A stretch of 64,000 nt of DNA from Bacteroidales bacterium. GTDB taxonomy: Bacteria > Bacteroidota > Bacteroidia > Bacteroidales > UBA1715. The notes under the pieces are model-generated. The model saw nothing but the letters and a program-made list of their open reading frames with translations. It made no database searches and was not told the origin of the DNA. This document shows positions 42,519-51,606 of this stretch, piece by piece. Numbering within the stretch: the stretch's first letter is position 1; every line of letters starts with the position of its first letter. Where the stretch lies: NCBI GenBank assembly GCA_017516865.1, contig JAFXAU010000009.1, positions 1 to 64,000 on the forward strand, read 5' to 3'. The position numbers and the translations under genes were made by a program.

Positions 42519-43016
42519 TTAGATAGTGGAATCTTTTAACTTTTTGAAATAATTTGTCGTGGAAAATCCGTCGACAAAATCAATAGTTTGCACGGTGCCT
42601 CCGTTTGCGGTAACTTCTTTTGCACCAACGATGTCGTCAATTTTGTAGTCGCCGCCTTTTACCAATACATCGGGCAATAGGGTGGAAATGACTTTTTGCG
42701 GGGTGTCTTCCGAAAACGGAATTACCAAGTCAATGTATTCGAACGAGGCAACCGTCAATGCACGTGATTCTAATTCCTTTACGGGTCGATTTGCGCCTTT
42801 TAGGCGTTTGACGGATTCGTCCGTATTCAGCCCGAGAATCAATTTTGTGCCCAAATCGCGTGCTTTTGCCAAATACGAAACATGTCCTTTGTGAATAATG
42901 TCGAAGCAACCGTTTGTAAACACGATTTTTTCGCCTGCCATTTTCCATTCTGCAACAATTTGCTTGGCTTCGTCAAGCGTTACGATTTTTCGGGTTATTG
43001 ATTCTAAATGCGTCAT
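42519..43016 (-). CDS. rfaE2: D-glycero-beta-D-manno-heptose 1-phosphate adenylyltransferase
   Basis: 165 residues, cytidylyltransferase-like. 'FTNGCFDIIHKGHVSYL' carries the nucleotide-binding HxGH-type motif, and 'GLNTDESVKRLKG' and 'VKGGDYKIDDI' are RfaE domain II marks. It makes ADP-heptose for lipopolysaccharide core. The HldE kinase domain is not fused or adjacent. It closes the panC-panD-flippase operon. Confidence 0.92.
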   Translation of the reverse strand: MTHLESITRKIVTLDEAKQIVAEWKMAGEKIVFTNGCFDIIHKGHVSYLAKARDLGTKLILGLNTDESVKRLKGANRPVKELESRALTVASFEYIDLVIPFSEDTPQKVISTLLPDVLVKGGDYKIDDIVGAKEVTANGGTVQTIDFVDGFSTTNYFKKLKDSTI

Positions 43017-43035
43017 ATTAAATACATTTTATTAT

Positions 43036-43050
43036 AAATCGCGTCTCTAC
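43036..43050. repeat. Half copy of the palindromic repeat
   Basis: aaatcgcgtctctac equals one arm of the element at 5570-5596. It lies between the flippase-like gene and rfaE2. Confidence 0.5.
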
Positions 43051-43054
43051 AGGA

Positions 43055-44044
43055 TTATGATTTTTGTTTACGAAAGACGAAAAACAGCGATGCCACACCC
43101 AAAACAATTTCCACAATCATTTGCGATTCGTGGCTGATTGTTGCATACAGCAATCCTGTCGTGTCGAAGTTGAACCCATATATTGTCAATGCCAATGCCA
43201 CAATGTAGTGAAATGCACCAATTCCGCCTTGAACAGGCACTGCCATGCCGATGCTGCCAACAATCAGTAAGAATAGTCCGTCGATTGCTCCGAGTCCCGA
43301 TGTCTGTGGAATGGCGAAACAGACTGCCCACGTCATTGCCCAATAGCAAATCCACAACAAGACGGTGTACAGTAGGAACATGCCACGTTTTTCAAGTTTA
43401 TAAACCGATTTCAGACCATCGATAAGACCGTTTATAAACGAGGTTGCTTTTTGAGAAATTGCATTTTTCTGTCGTGTCTTGTACAAAATGACGAACAACG
43501 CCACGGTCGCAATAAATAATAATGCAAGAATTACCCATAAGGTGACTGAGGCGAAGCGTTCTACTGTGGGAGCAATAACTTTGTCGAAAATGAATGCTCC
43601 GAAAAAGTCTATTTTTATGCAAAATGTAAGAAAAGCCAGAAGAAGCATGGTTGCCACGTCGATGACGCGTTCCACGATGACGGTTCCAATCAGCCTGTCG
43701 AACGGAAGTTTTTCCATTCGGGCGAGTGCTCCGCAACGGGTGATTTCGCCTATGCGTGGCAAAGCCATATTGGCAAAGTAACCAAACATTTCTGCCCAAA
43801 ATGTATTGAAAAGTTTTGGCATATGGTCGCAAGTTGCTTCAATTAGCAGATTCCAGCGGGCGGCACGGAACACGTATGCTATTATGGAAAATGCGAGTGC
43901 AAGACCAATCCAGCGGAAATCGGCATGAATAATGTCGTCCCACATTGCCGCCAAGTCAACGTCTTTGAATACAAAGACAAGCAAGCCAATCCCTATGACT
44001 GCAAAAGCTATGTACGAAAGAGCTTTGGCAAGGCGGTTGTTCAT
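43055..44044 (-). CDS. Lysylphosphatidylglycerol-synthase-TM/UPF0104 family membrane protein
   Basis: 329 residues with about eight membrane helices. 'WNLLIEATCDHMPKLFNTFWAEMFGYFANMALPRIGEITRC' region residues such as the PRxGE motif are those of the AglD/MprF-like flippase domain. The family is proposed to move lipids or lipid-linked sugars. It starts 1 bp after the panD stop and precedes rfaE2, an LPS gene; an envelope role is plausible. Confidence 0.85.
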   Translation of the reverse strand: MNNRLAKALSYIAFAVIGIGLLVFVFKDVDLAAMWDDIIHADFRWIGLALAFSIIAYVFRAARWNLLIEATCDHMPKLFNTFWAEMFGYFANMALPRIGEITRCGALARMEKLPFDRLIGTVIVERVIDVATMLLLAFLTFCIKIDFFGAFIFDKVIAPTVERFASVTLWVILALLFIATVALFVILYKTRQKNAISQKATSFINGLIDGLKSVYKLEKRGMFLLYTVLLWICYWAMTWAVCFAIPQTSGLGAIDGLFLLIVGSIGMAVPVQGGIGAFHYIVALALTIYGFNFDTTGLLYATISHESQMIVEIVLGVASLFFVFRKQKS

Positions 44045-44045
44045 T

Positions 44046-44396
44046 CTATATCAGTTTATTTGTAGCCGTGTCGGGAAAAATTACCGTAGGCGTGAATGAT
44101 TTTGCTTCTTCAAAATCCATCATTGCGTACGAGATAATGATGACAATATCGCCCACTTTAAATTTATGTGCCGCAGGACCGTTCAGACAAATCACGCCGC
44201 TATCGCGTTCACCCTTAATGACATAGGTTTCGATTCGTTCGCCTGTCGTACGGTTAAGTACCTGAACTTTTTCGTTCGGAATTAAATTTGCAGCCTCCAT
44301 CAAACTTTCATCCACGGTGATACTTCCCACGTAGTCTAAATCTGCTTCGGTCACCGTTACACGATGAATTTTCGATTTCATTATTTCTATCATCAT
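44046..44396 (-). CDS. panD: Aspartate 1-decarboxylase
   Basis: 116 residues. The self-cleavage site Gly24-Ser25 in 'YVGSITVD' yields the pyruvoyl group. '[23 protein letters not shown]' is the conserved C-terminal core. PanD makes beta-alanine for pantothenate. It lies 4 bp after panC. Confidence 0.96.
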   Translation of the reverse strand: MMIEIMKSKIHRVTVTEADLDYVGSITVDESLMEAANLIPNEKVQVLNRTTGERIETYVIKGERDSGVICLNGPAAHKFKVGDIVIIISYAMMDFEEAKSFTPTVIFPDTATNKLI

Positions 44397-44400
44397 GGCC

Positions 44401-45255
44401 TTACTTTTTTAAGGTGATATTATCAATTAAACGTACGTCGCCGACGTTTACTGTAATGCAGCCGACAACCCATTCTGCCTCGTTCCACGAAGGAATTGTC
44501 TGAAGAGAATACCCATCAACAATTTCGAAATATTCCACATCGAGCAGTGGCACGGAATTGACCGTAGAAATGACAAATTCTTTCACTTCGTCAACCGATT
44601 TTTCGCCAACTAAGCCAACAGCCTTAAATAATGTCTGTGAAATTTGTACAGCCTGACGGCGTTGCTCTTCGTTGAGACGGGTATTACGCGAACTCAAAGC
44701 AAGTCCGTCGTCTTCGCGGACGATTGGACACGGAATAATTTCTATATTGATATTGCACTGGCGAACCATTTCGCGGATGATGGCAATCTGTTGAAAATCC
44801 TTCATTCCGAAATATGCTCTGTCGGGTTTCACTAAATCAAATAAGCGATGTACCACAATCCCCACGCCGTTGAAATGTCCCGGCCGTGCCGCTCCTTCCA
44901 TCACCTGACCGATAAATCCGAAATCGTACGATTCCGTAACATTGTCAAGTCCTTCGGGGTACATTGTTTCGACCGACGGCACAAACGCAATGTCGGCACC
45001 AGTTTCCTCAAGCAGTTTCACGTCGGCATCCACAGTCCGCGGATAGGTCTGTAGGTCGTGTTTGTTGTTGAACTGCGTCGGATTTACAAAGATACTTACC
45101 GCCGTGCAGTCGTTCTCGCTCATTGATTTTTTCACCAGCGAAAGGTGACCATTGTGCAGGGCACCCATTGTTGGAACGAAGCCCAGTGTCTTGTTTTGAC
45201 GACGTAATTCTGCAACAGCGGCAGAAATTTCGTCTCTTGTTTTACAAATAATCAT
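44401..45255 (-). CDS. panC: Pantoate--beta-alanine ligase
   Basis: 284 residues. '[16 protein letters not shown]' holds the nucleotide-binding HxGH motif; 'YFGMKDFQQ' and 'SSRNTRL' (KMSKS-like) follow. It condenses pantoate and beta-alanine using ATP. It heads panC-panD-flippase-rfaE2. A TACTTTTG box is at 45275-45282. Confidence 0.96.
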   Translation of the reverse strand: MIICKTRDEISAAVAELRRQNKTLGFVPTMGALHNGHLSLVKKSMSENDCTAVSIFVNPTQFNNKHDLQTYPRTVDADVKLLEETGADIAFVPSVETMYPEGLDNVTESYDFGFIGQVMEGAARPGHFNGVGIVVHRLFDLVKPDRAYFGMKDFQQIAIIREMVRQCNINIEIIPCPIVREDDGLALSSRNTRLNEEQRRQAVQISQTLFKAVGLVGEKSVDEVKEFVISTVNSVPLLDVEYFEIVDGYSLQTIPSWNEAEWVVGCITVNVGDVRLIDNITLKK

Positions 45256-45274
45256 TTCTACAAAATTTGTCGCA

Positions 45275-45282
45275 CAAAAGTA
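45275..45282 (-). promoter_or_regulatory. Promoter -7 box for the panC operon
   Basis: The minus strand reads TACTTTTG, 19 bp upstream of the panC ATG. Confidence 0.6.
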
Positions 45283-45349
45283 CGGAGAAAATTATACATA
45301 TAGTGTAGAGGTGAAACATTTTTCGCCCGGAACAAATTCCAAAATTCCT

Positions 45350-45949
45350 TTATTCTCTGCTTCGTAGTTCGTCGCGAATGATGGAGGCAAGTTCGTAGTC
45401 TTCGTTATTGATAGCGTCTTCGAGTTTTTTCTCCAGTTCTTCTTTGCTGTCGAAAATAAATTCGAGACGTTTTTCCTCTTCGCGGAGTTCTTCTTCGGTC
45501 ATTGACGATTCTTCTTCTTCGGGTTCGTCGTCGCTTGAAATATCGATGGTGATTCCTGCCCGCGAAATAATGTCTTCGGTAGTGTAGATAGGGCAGTGGA
45601 ACCGTGTGGCAAGCGCCGCTGCGTCGGATGTGCGGGAATCAATTTCGTATAATTCGCCGTTTTGTTGGATTGTCAGGCGGGAATAGAACACTCCGTCTTC
45701 GAATTTATATATGAACACTTCGGTTATTGTAAAGTTGAGTCTGTCGCCGAGCAATTTAATCAAATCGTGGGTGAGCGGACGGGGTGTTTTTAGATTTTCC
45801 ATCTCGATTGCAATTGCCTGAGCCTCGCTGCTACCGATGATTATTGGTATACGACGCTTCCCGTCAATCTCTCCAAGAATGAGGACATACGCATCTTTTT
45901 GAGATTGACTGTACGATAAACCTACTATGTCAAGAGCAACACGATTCAT
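45350..45949 (-). CDS. Bifunctional nuclease (DUF151) with UVR motif
   Basis: 199 residues. The DUF151 core covers ~1-135 ('DAYVLILGEIDGKRRIPIIIG', 'EIDSRTSDAAALATRF') and is followed by an acidic linker and a C-terminal UvrB/UvrC-type motif ('LEKKLEDAINNEDYELASIIRDELR'). The plant relative BBD degrades both DNA and RNA; the bacterial role is not settled. A TATCTTTG box lies at 45957-45964. Confidence 0.9.
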   Translation of the reverse strand: MNRVALDIVGLSYSQSQKDAYVLILGEIDGKRRIPIIIGSSEAQAIAIEMENLKTPRPLTHDLIKLLGDRLNFTITEVFIYKFEDGVFYSRLTIQQNGELYEIDSRTSDAAALATRFHCPIYTTEDIISRAGITIDISSDDEPEEEESSMTEEELREEEKRLEFIFDSKEELEKKLEDAINNEDYELASIIRDELRSRE

Positions 45950-45956
45950 AATATTT

Positions 45957-45964
45957 CAAAGATA
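45957..45964 (-). promoter_or_regulatory. Promoter -7 box for the DUF151 gene
   Basis: The minus strand reads TATCTTTG, 7 bp from the ATG, so the leader is very short. Confidence 0.5.
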
Positions 45965-45997
45965 GGAAATTTTTCTTCGATATGTGTTCTTTTTCCG

Positions 45998-46005
45998 TAC
46001 TTTTG
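45998..46005 (+). promoter_or_regulatory. Promoter -7 box for the thioredoxin lipoprotein gene
   Basis: TACTTTTG, 16 bp upstream of the ATG at 46022. Confidence 0.6.
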
Positions 46006-46021
46006 ACAAAAAAATTGGTGT

Positions 46022-46495
46022 ATGAAAAAGGTTGTCATTATTATAATGTGTGCCGCATCGTTGATTTCGTGTAACAATTCGCAAAAAACGGAGGCAAAAC
46101 AACAAGAGCAAAAGGTTGCGGCAGCGCCGGTTGCAAAGGTTTCCGCTTTGTCGGAGGAGCAGTTCCGTCAACAAGTGTTCGACTTTGTCGAGAATCCTAC
46201 GCAGTGGGTTTTTAAAGGCTCAAAGCCGTGTGTCGTGGATTTCTATGCCGACTGGTGCCGGCCGTGTAAGGCAATTGCTCCGCATTTTGATTCGTTGGCA
46301 AAATTGTATGCCGGAAAAGTGAACTTTTACAAGGTGAATATTGACAATGCCCGCAATTTGTCGAATCTTTTCAGAATACAGTCTATTCCGTATGTGTTGT
46401 TTTGTTGGGACGAGGCGTTTGTCTATTCCAGCGGGGCGTATCCGTTTGATTTCTATAAATCGGGAGTCGATAGTTTGCTGACGCGAGTAAAGTAA
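46022..46495 (+). CDS. Thioredoxin-fold lipoprotein
   Basis: 157 residues. A lipoprotein signal with lipobox 'LISC' (Cys17), a Gln/Lys/Ala spacer, and a thioredoxin domain with active site WCRPC. It should be anchored in an envelope membrane and act on periplasmic disulfides. 'IQSIPYVLF' includes the cis-Pro. A shared terminator follows. Confidence 0.9.
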   Translation: MKKVVIIIMCAASLISCNNSQKTEAKQQEQKVAAAPVAKVSALSEEQFRQQVFDFVENPTQWVFKGSKPCVVDFYADWCRPCKAIAPHFDSLAKLYAGKVNFYKVNIDNARNLSNLFRIQSIPYVLFCWDEAFVYSSGAYPFDFYKSGVDSLLTRVK

Positions 46496-46516
46496 TTCTA
46501 TCGGGAACGGCAACAA

Positions 46517-46544
46517 AAAAGGCGGACAAATTTGCCCGCCTTTT
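46517..46544. terminator. Bidirectional terminator
   Basis: aaaaggcgg-a-caaatttg-c-ccgcctttt gives a 9-bp stem plus an inner stem, with A and T runs outside. It lies between the convergent genes ending at 46495 and 46565. Confidence 0.8.
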
Positions 46545-46564
46545 ATTTTTGTATGAATGACTTA

Positions 46565-47068
46565 TTAGATTACACCCAAAACAAGAAGTAATGCGTAAAT
46601 CATACCTGGCAACCAACCAAGGATAGTCAAAATCAAGTCAATCCAAAATTCAGTTCCAAGACCGTTGTTCAAGAATACTGCTAGCGGTGGAATGAAGATA
46701 GAAAGAAGAACCAATACTACTTGGTCTGCTTCAGTTGCGTTAGCAACAGCAGGATTGTCTGGCAAGTTGTTGATCAATTCTGCACGTTCAGAATCGTTCA
46801 TTTTCTTAACTTCTTTTACGAAGTTTTTAACTGCCTTCTTTTCTTCTTTAGTGAATTTTACTTTCTTAGAAGGTTTGTTTGCAACTGTTTTTTGTGCAGG
46901 AGCTACAACTTCTTCAGCAACAACAGCTTCTGTTGCTACTTGTTCTTCAACTACAACAGCTTTTGCTTGTGATTCCAATGCAAAACCGTGATTGTTTGTT
47001 TTTGGCGCACTTGCGAAACCTAATGTGCAAAGTGCTAAACCAGCGATGAATAAAACTGTTTTTTTCAT
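46565..47068 (-). CDS. YqaE/Pmp3 family protein with signal peptide and Lys-rich domain
   Basis: 167 residues. A signal peptide (cleavage near 'GFASA'), a Val/Glu/Ala-rich stretch, a Lys-rich helix ('KKVKFTKEEKKAVKNFVKEVKKM'-type, key Lys and Glu residues), and a C-terminal YqaE/Pmp3 membrane domain ('LSIFIPPLAVFLNNGLGTEFWIDLILTILGWLPG'-type with conserved IPP and GW-PG). Pmp3 proteins are usually only ~55 residues. This longer form occurs in Bacteroidetes and may work in the envelope under ionic stress. Promoter at 47122-47129. Confidence 0.85.
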   Translation of the reverse strand: MKKTVLFIAGLALCTLGFASAPKTNNHGFALESQAKAVVVEEQVATEAVVAEEVVAPAQKTVANKPSKKVKFTKEEKKAVKNFVKEVKKMNDSERAELINNLPDNPAVANATEADQVVLVLLSIFIPPLAVFLNNGLGTEFWIDLILTILGWLPGMIYALLLVLGVI

Positions 47069-47099
47069 ACTAATTAATTATTAGATTAAAATTACTTGT

Positions 47100-47117
47100 T
47101 GTTATCGTTCGATAACA
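47100..47117. promoter_or_regulatory. Palindrome downstream of the YqaE promoter
   Basis: tgttatcg-tt-cgataaca has perfect 8-bp arms. It lies between the -7 box (47122-47129, minus strand TATTTTTG) and the YqaE start, about at the transcription start, so an operator or leader hairpin is possible. Confidence 0.5.
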
Positions 47118-47121
47118 TTGA

Positions 47122-47129
47122 CAAAAATA
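47122..47129 (-). promoter_or_regulatory. Promoter -7 box for the YqaE gene
   Basis: The minus strand reads TATTTTTG, 53 bp upstream of the ATG. Confidence 0.55.
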
Positions 47130-47218
47130 GAAATTTTTTTTTATTCTGTTAATCAAAAAGTATAGTTTTATTGTGGCATTGAATTTTTTATTACATTAGG
47201 GCGATTTTTTGTTGAACA

Positions 47219-48574
47219 ATGAAAATTATAATTGCAGGAGCAGGAGAAGTCGGGCAGCATTTGGCTCGGATTTTGGCGGACGACCATCACGAAGTGACTG
47301 TCATAGACGTTGATTCTCAAAATCTTAAACAACTTTCGCTCCATCTTGACATATTGACTGTGCAAGGTTCTGCCTTGACGATTTCTGTTTTGAACGAAGC
47401 AGGCGTGGCTGCGTGCGATTTGTATATTGCAGTGACGCATTTCCCTGAAATGAACGTTGCCTCGGCGGTGATTGCAAAGCATCTTGGTGCACCTCACACG
47501 ATTGCTCGTGTCCGTGACCCTGAATTGTTGCAGGGAAAAAACATGAAATTGTTCCAAGAAATGGGAATAGATTCCATTATCTATCCTCAGGCACTTGCTG
47601 CTCAGGAAATTGCCATGTTTGTCGAACGGGCCGCCACTCGCGAATCATTCGACTTCGCCGACGGCTTGCTGTCGTTGTTTGTGCTAAAAGTAGAAGAGAC
47701 TGCGTCGGTCGTGGGAAAATATATGCAGGAAATTATTCCTACGCAGGAAGAATTGCAGAAATATCGTGTGATTGCCATTAAGCGTGGCTTTTCTACTATT
47801 ATCCCGAAAGGCGACGACATCTGTCAGCCGGGTGATATTCTCTATGTGGTGAGCAACCGTCAAGGGACGAAAAAAATGCTCGAAACATTCGAAAAGAAGG
47901 AAATCGCTGTCTCTCAGGTTATGATTCTTGGCGGAAGCCGTACCGGTCGTGCGACGGCAAAAATTCTTCAGAAACAGTTCGATGTCAAGTTGATTGAAAT
48001 TGACCCTGTAAAGGCGAAGAAGCTGTCGGAACAATTGGAAAACACAATTGTGATAAACGGCGATGGTCGAAATATGGACTTGCTTGTGGAAGAAGGCATT
48101 CGTAACACCGATGTGTTCATTGCAACGACCAGCAATGCCGAGACGAATATTCTCTCGTGCTATTTGGCTAAGCGTGTCGGGGTGAAACGTACAATTGCCG
48201 AAGTTGAAAATGTCGATTACATCGGTCTCGCTGCCGATATGGGTATTGATACGTTGATAAACAAGAAAACCATTGCCGCCAATAGCATCCACAAGTATAC
48301 AATGAGCAACTCCGCCGATATTTCCTCTACACGTCATCTGACGCAAAGTGACGCTCAGATTCTGGAAATTATCGTACGCGATGGAATGAAAATAACTCGA
48401 AAATCGTTGATGGATATGCGTGATTTCCCGAAAGATGCAGTTGTTGGTGGAGTGGTTCGTGGTAAAAATGCGTTTATCCCATCAGGTTCTACGCAGATAG
48501 CCGACGGCGACAAAGTTCTTGTGTTTGCTCTGCCTGCTGCGGTGAACGAGGTGAAGAAATTTTTTGAAAAATAA
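47219..48574 (+). CDS. trkA: Trk potassium uptake regulator TrkA
   Basis: 451 residues. Two RCK units: the first NAD-binding loop is 'GAGEVGQHLARIL' near residue 6, the second 'LGGSRTGRATAKIL' near 238, each followed by a TrkA-C domain. TrkA gates TrkH by binding nucleotides. A 58-residue gene and trkH follow. Confidence 0.95.
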   Translation: MKIIIAGAGEVGQHLARILADDHHEVTVIDVDSQNLKQLSLHLDILTVQGSALTISVLNEAGVAACDLYIAVTHFPEMNVASAVIAKHLGAPHTIARVRDPELLQGKNMKLFQEMGIDSIIYPQALAAQEIAMFVERAATRESFDFADGLLSLFVLKVEETASVVGKYMQEIIPTQEELQKYRVIAIKRGFSTIIPKGDDICQPGDILYVVSNRQGTKKMLETFEKKEIAVSQVMILGGSRTGRATAKILQKQFDVKLIEIDPVKAKKLSEQLENTIVINGDGRNMDLLVEEGIRNTDVFIATTSNAETNILSCYLAKRVGVKRTIAEVENVDYIGLAADMGIDTLINKKTIAANSIHKYTMSNSADISSTRHLTQSDAQILEIIVRDGMKITRKSLMDMRDFPKDAVVGGVVRGKNAFIPSGSTQIADGDKVLVFALPAAVNEVKKFFEK

Positions 48575-48576
48575 TT

Positions 48577-48753
48577 ATGAGAACAAAAATCTTACTTTCG
48601 GTCGGAATGGCACTTGGAATTGCCGCATTGGTCCTTATGCTGATTGATGCCGCGGATTCAAAAACTGTGACGACTTTGCTTGTAATAGGATTGGTGTGTG
48701 TTACTATAGAATTTATAGTAGGACGGAAAGATTCTGACAATACCGAACAATGA
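48577..48753 (+). CDS. 58-aa membrane protein between trkA and trkH
   Basis: Begins MRTKILLSVGMALGIAALVL and ends GRKDSDNTEQ. Two hydrophobic helices (~5-23 and ~32-48) make a small hairpin in the membrane. It starts 2 bp after the trkA stop, and its stop overlaps the trkH start by ATGA. This tight packing argues that it is translated. It might be a small accessory subunit of Trk, like KdpF in Kdp, but that is inference. Confidence 0.75.
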   Translation: MRTKILLSVGMALGIAALVLMLIDAADSKTVTTLLVIGLVCVTIEFIVGRKDSDNTEQ

Positions 48754-50195
48754 ATTTCAAAGTAATATCGAGAATAATCGGCATGTTGGTGCTGTTAGAG
48801 GCAGTGTTGATGATGTTGTGTCTTGCAGTGGGCGTATCGTACGGCGAAGATGTGAGTGGTTTTGCCATTTCCGCAGGTGCGACAGTGCTTATTGGATTGC
48901 TGTTTTATGCCCTTTCGTATGGGGCATCGAAAAGTGTCGGCCGTCGCGAGGGTTATTTTGTCGTAGGAAGCGTGTGGCTTGTTTTTTCGTTGATTGGAAC
49001 ATTGCCGTTCATGTTGACGAATAGCACCAATTCGTTTGTCGATGCTTTTTTCGAGTCAATGTCGGGGTTTACTACGACGGGAGCGACGATTTTTGCCGAT
49101 ATTGAAGTGCTTCCGAAACAAATTATTTTGTGGCGTAGCCTGATGCAGTGGATTGGCGGTATGGGAATCATCGTCTTGACCGTCGCCGTAATTCCGATGA
49201 TGGGCATGGGAGGAATGCAGTTGTATACAGCCGAAGCATCGGGTCCGTCGAAGGACAAAGTGCATCCACGAATTAAAGACACAGCCAGCAGACTCTATTT
49301 AATATATGTAGCATGTACGATTTTAGAACTTGTTTTGCTGATGGCAGGTGGAAACAATTTCTTTGAGTCGCTCATACTTACGCTTTCGTGTATTTCGTCG
49401 GGTGGATTTTCGAGTCAGAATGCAAGTGTTGCTGAAATGTCACCGTATACGCACTATGTGGTGATGTTTTTTATGTTCATTTCAGGAGTGAACTTTGTGC
49501 TGATTTATATGGGTTTACGAGGCAAATTCCGTACCGTCGCCCGTGACGAAGAATTGCGAAATTATATTTTTGTAATCGTTTTTGCCACCGTCATAATTTT
49601 ACTTGTCAATCTGTGGAAAATCGGCTCGTTCGACAGCATTGAGGAACAAATTCGAATAGTATTGTTCCAAGTAATTGCATTTCTCACCACGACAGGTTTC
49701 ACAATTACCGACTACTCGCTCATGCCGAACGCTTCGATGATGTTGTTCTTTATTTTGACATTTTTCGGCGCTTGTGCCGGTTCCACGACGGGGTCGATAA
49801 AAATAGTGAGGATTTCCATTTTGTTGAAAAACAGTTACTTGGCATTAAAACAAATTTTACATCCCAATGCAATACTTACGTTACGATATAGCAAAAAACC
49901 AGTCGAAGGAAAGGTCATTTCAAATGTGTATGCCTTTATAGTAATGTATATTTTGATTTTCCTGATAGGAACTTTGGTTCTGTCGTTTTTCGGACACGAT
50001 TTTTACACGGCATTTTCAGCGTCGGCATTGTCAATTTCGAATGTGGGAATTGGTTTCTGTCCGTCGGGCATGATGGTTGAATTCAGTTCGTTCCCCGATA
50101 TGTCTAAAATACTGATGTCGGTGCTTATGCTGATAGGAAGATTGGAAATCTTTACAGTTTTGTTGCTGTTTGTCCCGGCATTTTGGAAAAAATAA
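48750..50195 (+). CDS. trkH: Trk/Ktr potassium transporter TrkH
   Basis: 481 residues, polytopic. Pore-loop elements with 'ESMSGFTTTGATIF', 'SCISSGGFSSQNAS', 'IAFLTTTGFTITDY' and 'ISNVGIGF' match the four selectivity-filter repeats of TrkH. It moves K+ with TrkA. A degenerate palindromic repeat lies after the stop. Confidence 0.95.
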   Translation: MNFKVISRIIGMLVLLEAVLMMLCLAVGVSYGEDVSGFAISAGATVLIGLLFYALSYGASKSVGRREGYFVVGSVWLVFSLIGTLPFMLTNSTNSFVDAFFESMSGFTTTGATIFADIEVLPKQIILWRSLMQWIGGMGIIVLTVAVIPMMGMGGMQLYTAEASGPSKDKVHPRIKDTASRLYLIYVACTILELVLLMAGGNNFFESLILTLSCISSGGFSSQNASVAEMSPYTHYVVMFFMFISGVNFVLIYMGLRGKFRTVARDEELRNYIFVIVFATVIILLVNLWKIGSFDSIEEQIRIVLFQVIAFLTTTGFTITDYSLMPNASMMLFFILTFFGACAGSTTGSIKIVRISILLKNSYLALKQILHPNAILTLRYSKKPVEGKVISNVYAFIVMYILIFLIGTLVLSFFGHDFYTAFSASALSISNVGIGFCPSGMMVEFSSFPDMSKILMSVLMLIGRLEIFTVLLLFVPAFWKK

Positions 50196-50199
50196 CCCT

Positions 50200-50227
50200 G
50201 TAGAAACCTGTCATGGCACGTCTCTAC
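50200..50227. repeat. Degenerate palindromic repeat
   Basis: gtagaaac...gtctctac are complementary save one base; the centre contains ctgtcatggcac. It belongs to the GTAGAGAC family and lies between trkH and the aro genes. Confidence 0.55.
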
Positions 50228-50292
50228 AAAGAATGTCTATTTTATTTGTAAAATGCACAGCTTTTTTGTTTCTTCGTTGCAAAAATAAAATA

Positions 50293-51606
50293 ATGTCAAC
50301 ACAGGTTTTTGCGGTTACCGGCAATCCGATTTTACATAGCAAAAGTCCGAATATGTTCAATACCATGTTTCGGCACTGCGGGCTTGATGCGTCGTATTTA
50401 TATTATGCGGCAGCGTCGGCGGAAGAGGCAATGTTTTTGTTCCGTCAGTTGGGAACAAAGGGAATGAATGTGACGTCTCCATTTAAAGAAACAATCGGCG
50501 AATATCTTGATGTGATTCACGACGAGGCGGATATTCTCGGCAGTGTGAATACGGTTGTTTCCGTTGATGGCGTACTACATGGATATAATACTGATTTTTA
50601 TGGTGTTACGCAGAGTTTCTTCGATGCGGGAATTACGCTGAAAGGCAGAAAATGTCTTGTCGTTGGTGCTGGCGGAGCAGGAAAGGCTGCTGCCTATGGT
50701 CTGTACTCTGTTGGGGCGGAGGTGACGATGGTGAACCGCACGGGCGAAAAAGCCCGTAAAGCGGCAGAACTTATTGGTTGTAAGTGTGGAGAGTTTTCCG
50801 ATTTGGAACGTTTGGTTTCGCAAAACGAAATCATTCTTTCGGCTTTGCAACAAAATGTAAATCCTGTTGATGCTCAGTGGCTTACAAAGCAACATATTAT
50901 TTTTGATGCAAATTACAAAGGTTCGTTGCTTGTTGACGAGGCAAAAAAACGAGGCTGCACGATAGTTTCTGCCGAGGATTGGCTTTTGAATCAGGCTGTT
51001 GCTTCGTACAAATTATTTTTAGGTTCCGAACCCGACAAGGAGGTCATGCGGTCGGGATTGCGGTTGCCAACACTGTCGCAGAAGAATCATGTGCTTGCGA
51101 CGATAGGAATTATGGGAGCGGGAAAGACTTCGCACGGTAAGGTGCTGGCGGAAAAATTAAACTATCAGTTTAAGGATATTGACAAGGAAATTGTTCTTCG
51201 CGAAGGTATGCCGATTACGCAGATTTTTTCAGAGAAAGGAGAGCCGTATTTCCGTGAATTAGAACGTGATACGTTGCAAAAAACATTCTCTCCCGACACG
51301 CAAAATATACTTTCTTGTGGCGGTGGAATTGTGGTGAACGAACCCAATCGTACATTATTAAAGGAAAACGCCCTTGTATTGTGGCTCTATGCAACCCCTG
51401 AAGCAATCATAAAACGGGTGAACATATCGAAACGGCCGTTGTTGCAATGCGAGAATCCACAGGAAAAACTTCGTCAGTTGTTGGTGGAACGGAAAGATAT
51501 GTACGTTAATACTGCTCATGTGGTTTTTAGTACGGAGAAACGTACAAAATATGAATCAACAGATATTTTGAAAAACGAAATAGAAAAAATATGGGGACAC
51601 AAATAA
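50293..51606 (+). CDS. aroE/aroK: Fused shikimate dehydrogenase-shikimate kinase
   Basis: 437 residues. AroE part (~1-245): 'GNPILHSKSPNMFN' substrate site, 'NVTSPFKE' with catalytic Lys, 'NTDFYG' and NADP loop 'GAGGAGKAAAYG'. AroK part (~265-437): Walker A GIMGAGKTS near 271-279, 'DKEIVLREGMPITQIFSEKGEPYFRELE'-type shikimate site (Asp, Arg), and 'CGGGIV'. It would do two successive steps: dehydroshikimate to shikimate to shikimate 3-phosphate. aroA overlaps the end by 16 bp, giving the next step. The start is the ATG at 50293. Confidence 0.92.
   Translation: MSTQVFAVTGNPILHSKSPNMFNTMFRHCGLDASYLYYAAASAEEAMFLFRQLGTKGMNVTSPFKETIGEYLDVIHDEADILGSVNTVVSVDGVLHGYNTDFYGVTQSFFDAGITLKGRKCLVVGAGGAGKAAAYGLYSVGAEVTMVNRTGEKARKAAELIGCKCGEFSDLERLVSQNEIILSALQQNVNPVDAQWLTKQHIIFDANYKGSLLVDEAKKRGCTIVSAEDWLLNQAVASYKLFLGSEPDKEVMRSGLRLPTLSQKNHVLATIGIMGAGKTSHGKVLAEKLNYQFKDIDKEIVLREGMPITQIFSEKGEPYFRELERDTLQKTFSPDTQNILSCGGGIVVNEPNRTLLKENALVLWLYATPEAIIKRVNISKRPLLQCENPQEKLRQLLVERKDMYVNTAHVVFSTEKRTKYESTDILKNEIEKIWGHK

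Noticed and set aside
43398-43832. Frame in the same strand as the flippase-like gene
   Set aside because: It is another frame within a clear membrane protein gene and is rich in Arg/His, as expected for a shadow.
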